In this document: piece after piece, positions 36,061 through 45,445 of the stretch
How positions within the stretch are numbered: position 1 is the first letter of the stretch
Layout of the letters: every line of letters begins with the position of its first letter
DNA from: JABSOG01 sp965277695
Lineage (GTDB): Bacteria; Pseudomonadota; Gammaproteobacteria; Enterobacterales; Alteromonadaceae
Assembly: GCA_965277695.1 (NCBI GenBank)
Contig: CBDIDQ010000021.1
Span: forward strand, 91,188-155,187
Length of the DNA stretch: 64,000 nucleotides
Direction: 5' to 3'
Notes under the pieces: model-generated
Database searches by the model: none
What the model saw: the letters and a program-made list of their open reading frames with translations, nothing else
Told to the model about the DNA's origin: nothing
Made by a program: the position numbers and the translations under genes

Positions 36061-36726
36061 ATGAATACTTCATTGTCAAAAAGTAATCGTTATCTTGAGT
36101 TAACCGAGTCGTTTTCTGCTAATCTCAGCCAGCTGAAAAGTAACCTGATTGAAGCCGCAGATGGTCACCCACTCAAACTCTTAATGGTGACCAGTAGTAA
36201 ACCCGGCGAGGGTAAGACACTCGGGGCTATCAGCATCGCCAAGACGCTGGCTCAAGGTAATAATCTCAAAGTCTTACTGATTGATGTCAATTTAAAATCG
36301 CCCAAACTGCATCAGGTTTTCGACATTCCACAGCACCCCGGCTTGGCAGATGTGGTGTTAAATCAAGCGCAACGGCAAGACGTTTGTGTCGCAACCGAGA
36401 TTAACAACCTTGATGTAATGCCTATTGGCACCTCACAACCAAACGCCAACTGGCTATTTGATTCCGAACTTTTTGCCCAACAACTAAAAGCACTCGCCGC
36501 AGATTATGATTATGTGATTGTCGATACCAACAGTTTTCTTGGTACCTCTGAAGTGAGTTTGATTTGTCCGCTGTTTGACGCGATTTTGCTGGTCGTGCAG
36601 TGTGAAGTGACCAAATGGCAAGTCGCCAAAATCACCGCTGACAAAATCAAAAACGCGCGGGGAAAATTGCTCGGTACTGTAATGAATCGGCGTAAATTCT
36701 ATATTCCTAGATTCTTTTATGGATAA
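36061..36726 (+). CDS. BY-kinase-like (CpsD/CapB) ATPase
   Basis: A 221-residue MinD-like ATPase of the bacterial tyrosine kinase group. Walker A is SSKPGEGKT (about 45-53), Walker A' LIDVNLKSP (about 73-81), and Walker B is in DYVIVDTN. The N-terminal membrane part is absent; the co-polymerase two genes downstream would supply it, as in CpsC/CpsD. The C-terminus (NRRKFYIPRFFYG) has only two Tyr, not a Tyr cluster, so autophosphorylation may be limited. First gene of the polysaccharide operon; the next ORF starts 8 nt inside its stop. It likely tunes chain length or export. Confidence 0.85.
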   Translation: MNTSLSKSNRYLELTESFSANLSQLKSNLIEAADGHPLKLLMVTSSKPGEGKTLGAISIAKTLAQGNNLKVLLIDVNLKSPKLHQVFDIPQHPGLADVVLNQAQRQDVCVATEINNLDVMPIGTSQPNANWLFDSELFAQQLKALAADYDYVIVDTNSFLGTSEVSLICPLFDAILLVVQCEVTKWQVAKITADKIKNARGKLLGTVMNRRKFYIPRFFYG

Positions 36727-37819
36727 TCTGACCACCATGCTTAATTTCCTATTGCAACGCTTATCATCAACCGGACTGCTATTGCCTGTGTTGTTACTGT
36801 CCGTGCTGTTACTTATCAGCAGTTGTGGCAGCACCCCTGATTTAAAGATCGGTGAAGAAGTCACCATCGAATCGAGCAGTTTTTCGTTTACCCCACCGGA
36901 TTTTGAACATTTATCGGTGTATAAGTTGGCACCCGGTGATGTGCTGGATGTATTGTTTCAAATCCAAACTTGGGAGCCAGAGCTAGCTTATCGTATTTCT
37001 CTTGGTGATACGGTGTCAGTGCGTTTTCCCGACTTACCCCGCCTCGATCAGAACCAAAAAGTGTTGCCCGACGGTTCCATTTCACTGCCTTATATCGGGG
37101 TGAGAAAAATCTATGGCAAAACCACTGAGCAAATCGCGAGCGAATTGAAACAAGCCTATCAAACCGTATTGGTATCCCCCAATATCTATGTCAGCGTACC
37201 TGAATATTTATCACAAATTCGCGAACTCAAACATGACTTGCATACCTCAGCCCGAGGTCTCAGCCGATTGGTGACAGTACGCCCAGATGGTTATGTCACT
37301 TTCCCGATGGTCGGTGATGTTTTTGTCGCCGCCAAGTCAATCCCGGAAATAAAAAACAAACTCAATGAAGAATATTCCAAAATCAGTTTTAGTCTGCACG
37401 CCGATTTGTTTTTGGAGCGACACTCAGGGGCAAAAATTTATATCATGGGTGAAGTCACTGAGCCCGGTGCATACGACATCACCAAGCCGATTAATATTAT
37501 CCAGGCCATCGCATTGGCTCAAGGCAATACTCGGGATGCGCTGTTAAGCGAGGTTTATGTGGTGCGCCGTAAAGGCAAAACCATGGTAGCGACCCGGATT
37601 AATGTGGCAGGTGCACTTAATTTAGCCAATGACTCGACGCTGTTTTATTTGCTGCCCGATGACATTGTTTACATTCCCTCAACACCGCTGTCTGATGCCG
37701 CCCATATTGCTCAACAGATTGGTGACGTGTTGTTCTTCCGTGGCTGGAGCGTCGGTTTTTCTTGGCAGCTCAATCAGCGTGACAATCCAACAGACACCAT
37801 CATAGAGCCTTCCCCCTGA
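36719..37819 (+). CDS. Wza-like polysaccharide export lipoprotein
   Basis: A 366-residue outer-membrane lipoprotein: signal peptide ending in LISSCGS, the acylated Cys at about residue 36. YKLAPGDVLDVLFQ begins the PES domain; a second copy of the export sandwich follows near LSRLVTVRPDGYVTFPMVGD; and IYIMGEVTEPGAYDIT with NIIQAIALAQG is the SLBB part. It builds the channel through which the polymer leaves the cell. Its start overlaps the kinase stop by 8 nt, and the next start shares the stop base. Confidence 0.9.
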   Translation: MDNLTTMLNFLLQRLSSTGLLLPVLLLSVLLLISSCGSTPDLKIGEEVTIESSSFSFTPPDFEHLSVYKLAPGDVLDVLFQIQTWEPELAYRISLGDTVSVRFPDLPRLDQNQKVLPDGSISLPYIGVRKIYGKTTEQIASELKQAYQTVLVSPNIYVSVPEYLSQIRELKHDLHTSARGLSRLVTVRPDGYVTFPMVGDVFVAAKSIPEIKNKLNEEYSKISFSLHADLFLERHSGAKIYIMGEVTEPGAYDITKPINIIQAIALAQGNTRDALLSEVYVVRRKGKTMVATRINVAGALNLANDSTLFYLLPDDIVYIPSTPLSDAAHIAQQIGDVLFFRGWSVGFSWQLNQRDNPTDTIIEPSP

Positions 37820-39384
37820 TGAGTACTCAAACCCAACCACCAGAAAACTTTTTGCGTGAGATCCTCTTTGTGGTGTTCGCGCAAAAGCGTCTAATTGTCG
37901 AGACCGCGCTGATTATTTTCGCTGTGGTCTTGTTGGTGGCTTTTTTAGCACCGAAAAAATACCTCGGTCAGGCCGCGCTAATGGTAAAAGCCAAGCGAAT
38001 AGAACGCAATCCAGAAATGGTACAGCAGCTTAGGGAGCGCAGCTTACCTATCTCCCGCGAGGATTTAAATTCCGAGTTACAGATTTTAACCTCGTCGGCA
38101 GTGCTTAAACGCACCGCCTTGGAAGCCACTCGTCAACACGGTATATTTGGTCTGGGCGCACTGCTTAAGACTTTGGAGTCAGGCCAAGCCAAAGCGCAAG
38201 TGGATGATTTGGGCAAACCGCAAAACCCCGGGCTAACTAAAGCCATCAGCAAACTCAAGTCAAAACTCGACGTGCTGGTGGTTCCTTCATCCAACGTGCT
38301 TGAAATCAAACTGCGCTGGAAATCACCGATTGAGGCGAGATTAATCCTCGATATTTTGATTGAACAGTATTTCAGCTATCGTAATACGGTATATAAACCA
38401 CAAAAAGTGCGTAATTTCTATGATCAGACAGTTAACGCCTATCAGCAGGATATTGATGAGCAGCAACAGCAAAAAATTCTGCTTATCAATCAGATTAAAG
38501 CCACCGACGCCCACACTGAAATAGAAAGCAATCTGACGCTGATCAAAGAATACAGACAACAACTTGGCCCACTTGAACTGTCAAGGCTCACAACCGGGGC
38601 GCAGGTCGAGCTACTCACCGCCCAATTGAACCAGCAAAACCCCAAGGACAGCGCGAAAAACACCGATTTACGCCATATCAAGTTGTTTGCCAATATAGAT
38701 AATCCGGCGATCCGGGCATTAGCAGGTGATGTACAAAAAAATCTCACGACTCATGTTGATTTAAGCAAAGATTTTTTACCCACCAGCTCGGTGCTCATAG
38801 GTGCTCGGCGTAAACTCGATAGTTCCTATGCCATTTTACTCAAAGAAGTCACTGCGGTGTCATATCAACAAAAAGGAAAATTAAAGGCGATCAGCGGCAG
38901 CATCGGTTTTTTACAACAACGGATCAGTGAACTGACTAGTCGAAATGTGGCATTAGCTAAACTACAAGTCAAGTTGGAGAAAGTGAACCGAGATCAAGAT
39001 TTACTCGAAGCGTCCTTTGCCAACTATTACAAGCTTAGAGAGGAAGCAACCATGATGGAGCGGACACAGGATGCTAGCCTCAATACTCAGGTGATCTTGC
39101 TGACACCCGCTTGGGCTAATCATGCTGCGGTTTTCCCCAACAAAATGTTGCTGATCCCATTTGGTCTTATTATTGCATTATTGGTTGGCCTAACCGCTGG
39201 TTTGGTGATTGAGTATTTTGACGACACGATCAAACGCCCAGATGATTCACTTAAACTCATTGGAGTGCCCAACATAGTATCACTTAATGATCTCGATCCG
39301 GCTTCACAGCCTTATAGATCCCAAGCGGCACTGAATTGGTTAGTCAACTGGTTTAAGCACTTAGTCAAAAACCGTCGGCCATAA
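37819..39384 (+). CDS. GumC/Wzz-like polysaccharide co-polymerase
   Basis: A 521-residue inner-membrane protein with a helix at about 25-45 and a second at about 445-465, with the periplasmic part between them. Long heptad-like stretches (about 200-250, 355-405) predict coiled coil. MVKAKRIERNPEM and ELQILTSSAVLKRTALEA near the N-terminus, and LNTQVILLTPAWANHAAVFPNK before helix 2, are typical of Wzz. No kinase domain is fused; the ATPase at 36061 is the likely partner. The stop is 14 nt before the sugar transferase start. Confidence 0.88.
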   Translation: MSTQTQPPENFLREILFVVFAQKRLIVETALIIFAVVLLVAFLAPKKYLGQAALMVKAKRIERNPEMVQQLRERSLPISREDLNSELQILTSSAVLKRTALEATRQHGIFGLGALLKTLESGQAKAQVDDLGKPQNPGLTKAISKLKSKLDVLVVPSSNVLEIKLRWKSPIEARLILDILIEQYFSYRNTVYKPQKVRNFYDQTVNAYQQDIDEQQQQKILLINQIKATDAHTEIESNLTLIKEYRQQLGPLELSRLTTGAQVELLTAQLNQQNPKDSAKNTDLRHIKLFANIDNPAIRALAGDVQKNLTTHVDLSKDFLPTSSVLIGARRKLDSSYAILLKEVTAVSYQQKGKLKAISGSIGFLQQRISELTSRNVALAKLQVKLEKVNRDQDLLEASFANYYKLREEATMMERTQDASLNTQVILLTPAWANHAAVFPNKMLLIPFGLIIALLVGLTAGLVIEYFDDTIKRPDDSLKLIGVPNIVSLNDLDPASQPYRSQAALNWLVNWFKHLVKNRRP

Positions 39385-39398
39385 GGGGGAGTCATCGT

Positions 39399-40490
39399 AT
39401 GTTATCGAATCACTCAAGCGACACTCTAAATCAGCCTTGCAGTAAGGGCAGTAAGATGACCATGCTGTTTAACACGCTAGTAGCAGGCAGTTTGCTATTG
39501 CTGACGCTGCCGCTATTTATTATCATTCCGTTAATCATCAGGTTCCAGGATAGCGGTAACCCGTTTTATCGGGGTGCAAGAATGGGGCTCAACAAAAACC
39601 ACTTCACCATTTACAAATTCCGCACCTTAGCCAACCATGCTGAAAGCGTACTGGGGGCTGGCCTAGTATCCAACAGCTCAGAACAACTCGAACTACCGAT
39701 TGGCAAGTTTTTGCGAGATACCCGTATTGATGAACTGCCCCAGTTGCTTAATGTGCTTAAAGGCGACATGAATATTATTGGCCCAAGACCAGAGCGTGAA
39801 GCGGTCTATGAAGCGCATTGCCGTCAAATTCCAGGTTATGATAAACGCTTTCGTATCAAACCCGGGTTGATTGGTTATTCGCAATTATTCACTCCTCACG
39901 CGGCATCAAAAAAAACCCGCACCCTGATTGATAATTCTTACTTGCGACGTAAACCGAAACTGTTTGGTGATTTAAAATTGTTATGTTATGCCCTATTCGT
40001 GTTGGCATTGGCGCTATTGATTAAAATAAGCCGCACCATTAGCAAAAAATTCAACCATAAGGTCAGCGGTAATAAATTTAATGAAAAACGTCAGTCTAGT
40101 CGGGTACGTCATCAGGAAAGCTACATCATTATTAACAATGATCAGTCAACCGATCAGTCAACCGATCAGTCAGATGTTGACGCCAAAGACCTTCAACATA
40201 CCATTATCAGTGGCGAGGTTTGTGATATAACCGCCACCGATGCCTATATTGTACTGGCTGAGCCGCTACCCGATCACCTGCTCAAAGTTGAATTATTCAC
40301 CCGCTATCATAGCCTCGGACAGTTTGGCCACCGTCACAAGTCAATCCACTGTAATGCCCGGCTAAAAACCCATTGCAAACAAACAATGGTCGACAAAGGG
40401 CAATACCATTACATCATCTCTTTGGAGGATGTCTCGGAGCTGAATCACTTAAAGTTACACAAGTACTTTTTGTACAATAGTATCTGTTAG
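39399..40490 (+). CDS. Initiating sugar transferase with C-terminal PilZ-like domain
   Basis: A 363-residue protein. Residues 25-215 form the bacterial sugar transferase (PF02397-like): membrane helix, IYKFRTLANHAESV, LRDTRIDELPQLLNVL and GDMNIIGPRPEREAVY. It transfers a sugar-1-phosphate to undecaprenyl phosphate and starts the repeat unit. After a membrane segment near 190-210, residues 231-363 look like PilZ: R231xxxR235 (RQSSR), GEVCDITATDAYIVL at 273-287, IHCNARL, YHYIISLEDVSELNHLKLHKYF. The second PilZ motif is degenerate (DIT...D for DxSxxG). A 12-bp repeat lies between. The next ORF begins directly at its stop. Cyclic-di-GMP control is inference. Confidence 0.83.
   Translation: MLSNHSSDTLNQPCSKGSKMTMLFNTLVAGSLLLLTLPLFIIIPLIIRFQDSGNPFYRGARMGLNKNHFTIYKFRTLANHAESVLGAGLVSNSSEQLELPIGKFLRDTRIDELPQLLNVLKGDMNIIGPRPEREAVYEAHCRQIPGYDKRFRIKPGLIGYSQLFTPHAASKKTRTLIDNSYLRRKPKLFGDLKLLCYALFVLALALLIKISRTISKKFNHKVSGNKFNEKRQSSRVRHQESYIIINNDQSTDQSTDQSDVDAKDLQHTIISGEVCDITATDAYIVLAEPLPDHLLKVELFTRYHSLGQFGHRHKSIHCNARLKTHCKQTMVDKGQYHYIISLEDVSELNHLKLHKYFLYNSIC
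40140..40175. repeat. Three 12-bp in-frame repeats in the transferase-PilZ linker
   Basis: GATCAGTCAACC occurs at 40140-40151 and 40152-40163, and a variant GATCAGTCAGAT follows, encoding DQST-DQST-DQSD between R231xxxR235 and the rest of the PilZ-like domain. Confidence 0.8.
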
Positions 40491-41948
40491 GTGCCTCTGA
40501 TGCTGACTCTACTTCTCCATCGTACCGGCCCTAACATTATGGTAAAACTGCTTATCGTAGGGCTAGTATTGTCGACGTTGCTGATCTTACTGAGTAAACA
40601 TTATCTGCTCGCCTTCTTGCCAACACTCGCGCTGTTGGCAGCCATGCTGTTATCCCGTCATCCTCAAGTGGGGATTTATATTTTGGTATTTCTGATCCCC
40701 TTTGGCGCTTTTCGCAAATTTTCGCTGGCAGGGGTTGAAATCAATATCAGCTGGGTTATCGCCATTCCGCTATTTCTGCTAGTGGTCGCCCGACAATTGT
40801 TAAGCAAATCATCTTTTCGTCAGCTAGCCATTCCGTTATGGCCTTGGCTGGCGCTGTTTTTTCTGGTGAATATTATCTCGACCTGGCTATCGCCATTTCA
40901 AGAAAGCGCGATGAGAGATGTCAAATTATGGCTAGCTTCATTCTTTTATATTGCTTTGCTGGTGATGTTGATATCACTCGAAGGGTTTAAAAAAGTGCTG
41001 CCAAATGTGTTGATCGGCAGTGTCTTTCTCAGCAGCTTTTTGGGCAATTTAGGGTTTTTCTTTGGTTTATCATTGTTCACCCGCACCCAAAACAGCGGGA
41101 TTTTTTCACGAAACCTCGGCGGAGCCATTGACGCCAACAACTTGTCATTAATGGTGATTGCCTGTTTGCCGTTAGTGGTCTATCGCTGGTTATATGCCAA
41201 GTCGGTGTGGGCTAGATTACTTTATACAGCCATCTTGGCTAACAGCGTACTGGCTGTGGGCACCACCTATTCACGCGGTGGTTTTATGATTTTTTTATTT
41301 ACCTTGGTCGTCATGGCGATCCAATTTCGTCATTTTTTCAGGGTTAAACATATCGGTTTTGGCCTGCTTGGCCTCACTTTGGCGGTGAGTACGTTTGTCA
41401 GCCTGATGCCAGACTCGTTTTGGCAACGACAGAGCTCACTCACCAGCTGGGGCGATTCTTCACTGACCCGCCGTGGTGCCTATGTGGGTATCGCAGCCGA
41501 TGCGTTTATGCAACGTCCGCTATTAGGCTCTGGTCCGGACAGCTTTTACCATATTTTTGCCAAAACCCATCATGCCCGGATCAGCAAAGAAAATGGCCGT
41601 ATCCTCGGGCGTTATGCCCACAATACCTATCTTGAGGTGTTGGTCGGTATGGGAGCGCTGGGTTTGCTGATTTTTTTGCTGATCCTCGGCAAAGCCTTGC
41701 TGGCATTCTCCCGAGCCAAGACCTATTTCAGGCGATCGGGTTTGATTGAACAGGCCGATTTTATCGCCAGTTGCCAGTTGTTTTTATTCTTCGTGCTGGT
41801 TTATCTGCTGATCTTTAGCGAAACCCATCATAAGTTCATGCTGGTCGGATTGGTGATGTCTCAATTGGCTATCCAGTACCAGCAACAGCACCAGCAACAA
41901 AAACCGCTAGCAGCCACTCCAACGTCGGGAGAAACCGCCGATGGATAA
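40491..41948 (+). CDS. Wzy/O-antigen-ligase-like membrane polymerase
   Basis: A 485-residue membrane protein with about 12 hydrophobic helices. The start is GTG at 40491 (right at the previous stop) or ATG at 40500 or 40539. The periplasmic loop and last part match the Wzy/WaaL family: GTTYSRGGFMIFL, RRGAYVGIAADAFMQRPLLGSGPDSF, and GRYAHNTYLEVLVGMGALGLLIF, which includes the conserved H-N-x-Y-L region. It polymerises repeat units or ligates the chain. The next gene overlaps by 8 nt. Confidence 0.88.
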   Translation: MPLMLTLLLHRTGPNIMVKLLIVGLVLSTLLILLSKHYLLAFLPTLALLAAMLLSRHPQVGIYILVFLIPFGAFRKFSLAGVEINISWVIAIPLFLLVVARQLLSKSSFRQLAIPLWPWLALFFLVNIISTWLSPFQESAMRDVKLWLASFFYIALLVMLISLEGFKKVLPNVLIGSVFLSSFLGNLGFFFGLSLFTRTQNSGIFSRNLGGAIDANNLSLMVIACLPLVVYRWLYAKSVWARLLYTAILANSVLAVGTTYSRGGFMIFLFTLVVMAIQFRHFFRVKHIGFGLLGLTLAVSTFVSLMPDSFWQRQSSLTSWGDSSLTRRGAYVGIAADAFMQRPLLGSGPDSFYHIFAKTHHARISKENGRILGRYAHNTYLEVLVGMGALGLLIFLLILGKALLAFSRAKTYFRRSGLIEQADFIASCQLFLFFVLVYLLIFSETHHKFMLVGLVMSQLAIQYQQQHQQQKPLAATPTSGETADG

Positions 41949-43137
41949 GCTGCACCTTGCTGGCGGGATATTACTGCTAATTGCTGCGCTACCGATAATC
42001 GCCGTTTTTATCGCTTATCCGCTATCGCTTTATCTCAGGGGTCGCCAGCTAAATGATCAGGATAAACCGACACCGCCAACCGCGTGTGCCTTGCCCACAC
42101 CCACAGTAACCATGATAATCGCCGCCCGTAATGGCGAGTCATTGATCAATGCCAAAGTCACCAATTGCCTTGCGCTGGATTATCCTGCTGAATTACTCAA
42201 CTTTATCATTTTCAGTGATGGCTCAACGGATTTGACCATAGATTTGCTACAAGCTTATCAACAACCCCAGCTGACAGTATTATCCGATACAGCGCACATC
42301 GGCAAAGCGGCAGCACTGAATCGCTCAGTAGAGCAGTCGGGGGCCGACATTTTGGTATTTTCTGACCTTGATGCCATATTGACACAAGATGCTATTTCAC
42401 TACTGGTCAACAAACTGCAAGACCCGACCGTTGGCGGCGTGTGCGGCCAAAGAGCGTTAGCTAGCGCCGCCAGCCAATCGGCAAGCCCGTCACTCAAACA
42501 ATCACAGCAGCAATACATTGCGCTCGACAGCTGGATCAAGTTGCAGGAAAGTCGTTTTGGCTACCTCACCAGCAATGATGGCAAATTGTACGCCATCCGC
42601 CGGGACTGCTTTAAACCGATTGCTGAGGGTGTCACCGACGATTTATATTGTGCATTAAATGTCATCGCACAGGATTGGCAATTTGTCTTTGAACCCCGAG
42701 CCATCGCCAGTATCAAAACCCCAGCTCGCAACCCGCAACATGAGATCAGCCGCCGTAGACGGATCACCTGTCGCAGTCTCACCGGGATTTTCAGTCATAA
42801 AGCCTTGCTCAAACCTGATGCCTTTGGTATCGCCTTGTTTATCAACAAAGTTTTGCGCCGTACCTTTGGTTTGTCTTTGCTGCTGATTTTGCTCGGCAAC
42901 AGCTTATTACTGGGCAGTCACTTTATCTGGTCACTGGGCCTCATCGGCCAGTTGTCGCTCTATACCTTGGTCGGATTAATTTCAACCAAACGCTATCAAC
43001 CTGCGCCCTCACGATGGGCTAAAGGTATTTATGCACTGAGTTATTTTATTCTCGGTAATATTGGTATGTTACTCGGTGGCGTAGACTTTTTACGTCGTCG
43101 TAAAGTGGTTAAATGGGAACCTAATAAACATGATTAA
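41941..43137 (+). CDS. GT2 glycosyltransferase, membrane-bound
   Basis: A 398-residue GT-A enzyme. One helix at the N-terminus (about 4-26) and three at the C-terminus (about 300-380) flank a catalytic domain with VTMIIAARNGES, FSDGSTDLTI, VFSDLDAI (the DxD motif), a GVTDD acceptor-base region and RRRRIT in the (Q/R)xxRW position. The pattern is like processive GT2 and ceramide/curdlan-type enzymes, but processivity is not shown. It probably adds a sugar to the lipid-linked repeat at the cytoplasmic face. Overlaps its neighbours by 8 nt each. Confidence 0.87.
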   Translation: MDKLHLAGGILLLIAALPIIAVFIAYPLSLYLRGRQLNDQDKPTPPTACALPTPTVTMIIAARNGESLINAKVTNCLALDYPAELLNFIIFSDGSTDLTIDLLQAYQQPQLTVLSDTAHIGKAAALNRSVEQSGADILVFSDLDAILTQDAISLLVNKLQDPTVGGVCGQRALASAASQSASPSLKQSQQQYIALDSWIKLQESRFGYLTSNDGKLYAIRRDCFKPIAEGVTDDLYCALNVIAQDWQFVFEPRAIASIKTPARNPQHEISRRRRITCRSLTGIFSHKALLKPDAFGIALFINKVLRRTFGLSLLLILLGNSLLLGSHFIWSLGLIGQLSLYTLVGLISTKRYQPAPSRWAKGIYALSYFILGNIGMLLGGVDFLRRRKVVKWEPNKHD

Positions 43138-45409
43138 ATTCAGCGCCCTCACTTCTATCCTGTTATCACTGCAACTATCGCTGCAATTGTGCAGCGGTTT
43201 TGCCTATGCAGCAAATAGTGCAGCAAATAGTGCAGCAAATAGTGCAGCAAATAGTGCAGCAAATAGTGCAGCAAATAGTGCAGCAAATAGTGCAGCAAAT
43301 AGTGCGACTAATAATGTCACCGCGCCACTCAGCCTTGAGGCAATCAAAACTCAGGTCAATGCGCTAAAAACCGACACCCGCCCGTTTTCTCTCAACGTCT
43401 ATTTTGATAACAACAGCGCAGTGGTGAAAACCCAATACATCACGATGTTGAAAAACATCATTAGTGCGATGGCAGATACTGATAGTTATACCCTCGAAAT
43501 CACTATCGTTGGCCACACTGATGACAATGCGTCCAATGATTACAATCAAAAACTCGGCAGTCGCCGGGCCAAAGCGGTGAGTCAACAGCTAAGCCCACAG
43601 TTAAAAGAAAATTTCACTATCACCAGCCTGACCTCACAAGGCGAAGAAAACCCGCTCAACAATAATCAGTCAAAACAACAGCAAGCACTCAACCGTCGGG
43701 TGACGATTATTTTCTCCCCTCAGGCCATTGCACTCAATCAGGTCACCTTATCTGGCAGCGGTAGCACTTTATTGGTCAATGAACAGCAAAGACTGGTGAT
43801 CTGGGATACCCAAGCCCAATGCCCACAAAGCATTTTACCCATCAACAACGAAAAAATTTATGCCTCAGCCATCGCGCCTAATGGTCGCCTAGTACTGTCA
43901 GGTGGCGAAGCCAAACAGCTGACGCTGTGGGATATGGCCACCACCAGTCCACTATTCCAGTTGGCTGGTCATCAGGCTCCCATCACCGCATTGGCATTCT
44001 CCACTTCCAGTCGGCTGGTTATTTCCGGCAGTATGGATCGTCAAGTCAAACTATGGGATCTAACCAAACAGAGCGAGATGTTTAGCCTGTTACATCACCA
44101 GGCGACCATTACGGCGGTAGCGTTGTCTGACAATGGCAAATATGCCGCCTCAGCAGATACCAGCGGCAAGGTGATCTTGTGGAATCTATTAGCCCAAGCG
44201 ATGGTTTCGTCAGTTAAGGCGCATAAAACTCAGGTGAGTGATTTGAAATTCACCAGTGATAACAATACGCTTATCAGCTCAGGTCAAGATCATCAACTGC
44301 ACCTATGGCAATTGGCAGACCAAGAAACAGGTAAAAAAGAACAAAAAATCCACTTTAATAGTCAATTAAATAGTGCTGTTACCAGCTTCGATATCTCTGC
44401 CGACAATCGGCGCATTCTCGCCGCCTATGAAAACGGTCACCTCATTCAGTGGAGCATTCCGACCCGCCAACCATTGATGAACATTGAAAAAACCGAATTA
44501 TCCCTAGTCGCGGTGTCTTATCTGAATAAAGGCAGTGTGATCATGGCTATTGATACCGATCGCAGCATTCACTTTTGGGATAGCCTCAACGGCAACTATA
44601 TTGAAAACTTCACCACGCAAAATTGGCAAAAAGGCGGCGACTTCCCCGAGCCACCAGACCCAACCGCCCACAAGTCAACCGGGCAACCGCTATCATGGCT
44701 CGACCCCCATACCAATATGCCGTTTATCTGGGTCGCGCCCGCTTGCTACGATATGGGCTGTGGGCCATGGAACGAACAGTGCTCCGCCAATGAAAAACCA
44801 GTCCATCAGGTGTGTAATGAAGGCTATTGGATAGCGCAACATGAAGTCAATCAACAACAATGGCAAAATGTCATGGGATACAATCCAGCAAAAATTAATA
44901 GCGACACCGACTGCAACAAGGACGACGACACTGACGAGACGGCTTGTGTTAAACAGGCGGTTAATCAGGTGTCCTGGTTTGATACCAAACGTTATCTCTG
45001 TAACCTCAACCGTCAAGCAGGCCAAGTTTACCGCTTACCAACTGAATCGGAGTGGGAATACGCCTGTCGTAATGGTGGTCAAACTATTCCCTTTTCACTC
45101 CCAATTTATACAGATGAAGCCAAAGAAATCGCTAATGTTGATAACCACCATCCGCTATTTAACATCAACAACGGCGTGTGGGAGTGGACACTTGACGCTT
45201 ATGATGATGTTGGCTACCAAAAACATCAACGTCACCAACCTGTTTATGCGGGAGAAAGTAGCTATCATTTTATGGATGCCGATATTTATCGCACCCTCAG
45301 AGGTGGCTCATGGAACAGAGGAGCTGCCCGAGGACAATGTTCTACCCGGCATTATGACGAACCCCAGGCACGCACATTTTTCAGTGGTTTTAGGTTAGTA
45401 AAACCATAA
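43130..45409 (+). CDS. OmpA domain - WD40 propeller - SUMF1/FGE-type protein
   Basis: A 759-residue exported protein starting 8 nt inside the previous gene. The signal peptide ends near AYAANS and runs into eight AANS repeats. Residues about 85-200 form an OmpA-like peptidoglycan-binding domain (NVYFDNNSAVVK, GHTDDNASNDYNQKLGSRRAKAVSQQL). About 205-520 is a WD40-like propeller: LTLWDMATT, VKLWDLTKQ, VILWNLLAQ, LHLWQLADQ. About 545-759 is a formylglycine-generating-enzyme-like domain: GYWIAQHEVNQQQWQNVMG, YRLPTESEWEYACRNGG, WEWTLDAYDD, LRGGSWNRGAARGQCSTRH, FSGFRLV. Sulfatase-modifying activity is not implied; such domains also act as ligand-binding or pilus-like parts. Role in polymer assembly or attachment is inference. 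Confidence 0.85.
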   Translation: MIKFSALTSILLSLQLSLQLCSGFAYAANSAANSAANSAANSAANSAANSAANSAANSATNNVTAPLSLEAIKTQVNALKTDTRPFSLNVYFDNNSAVVKTQYITMLKNIISAMADTDSYTLEITIVGHTDDNASNDYNQKLGSRRAKAVSQQLSPQLKENFTITSLTSQGEENPLNNNQSKQQQALNRRVTIIFSPQAIALNQVTLSGSGSTLLVNEQQRLVIWDTQAQCPQSILPINNEKIYASAIAPNGRLVLSGGEAKQLTLWDMATTSPLFQLAGHQAPITALAFSTSSRLVISGSMDRQVKLWDLTKQSEMFSLLHHQATITAVALSDNGKYAASADTSGKVILWNLLAQAMVSSVKAHKTQVSDLKFTSDNNTLISSGQDHQLHLWQLADQETGKKEQKIHFNSQLNSAVTSFDISADNRRILAAYENGHLIQWSIPTRQPLMNIEKTELSLVAVSYLNKGSVIMAIDTDRSIHFWDSLNGNYIENFTTQNWQKGGDFPEPPDPTAHKSTGQPLSWLDPHTNMPFIWVAPACYDMGCGPWNEQCSANEKPVHQVCNEGYWIAQHEVNQQQWQNVMGYNPAKINSDTDCNKDDDTDETACVKQAVNQVSWFDTKRYLCNLNRQAGQVYRLPTESEWEYACRNGGQTIPFSLPIYTDEAKEIANVDNHHPLFNINNGVWEWTLDAYDDVGYQKHQRHQPVYAGESSYHFMDADIYRTLRGGSWNRGAARGQCSTRHYDEPQARTFFSGFRLVKP
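43208..43303. repeat. Eight 12-bp in-frame repeats (AANS)
   Basis: GCAGCAAATAGT repeats eight times without a mismatch that I can see, then a variant (GCGACTAATAAT) follows. It encodes a spacer between the signal peptide and the OmpA domain. Because the unit is 12 bp, copy-number change alters length, not frame. Confidence 0.9.
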
Positions 45410-45445
45410 CTGACAAAACAACGGCTCAAAGCAAAGTGAAAACAA

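Noticed and set aside
44841..45398. 185-residue ORF in another frame
   Set aside because: Lies wholly inside the SUMF1-like coding region in the same strand; its sequence has no family features while the main frame does.
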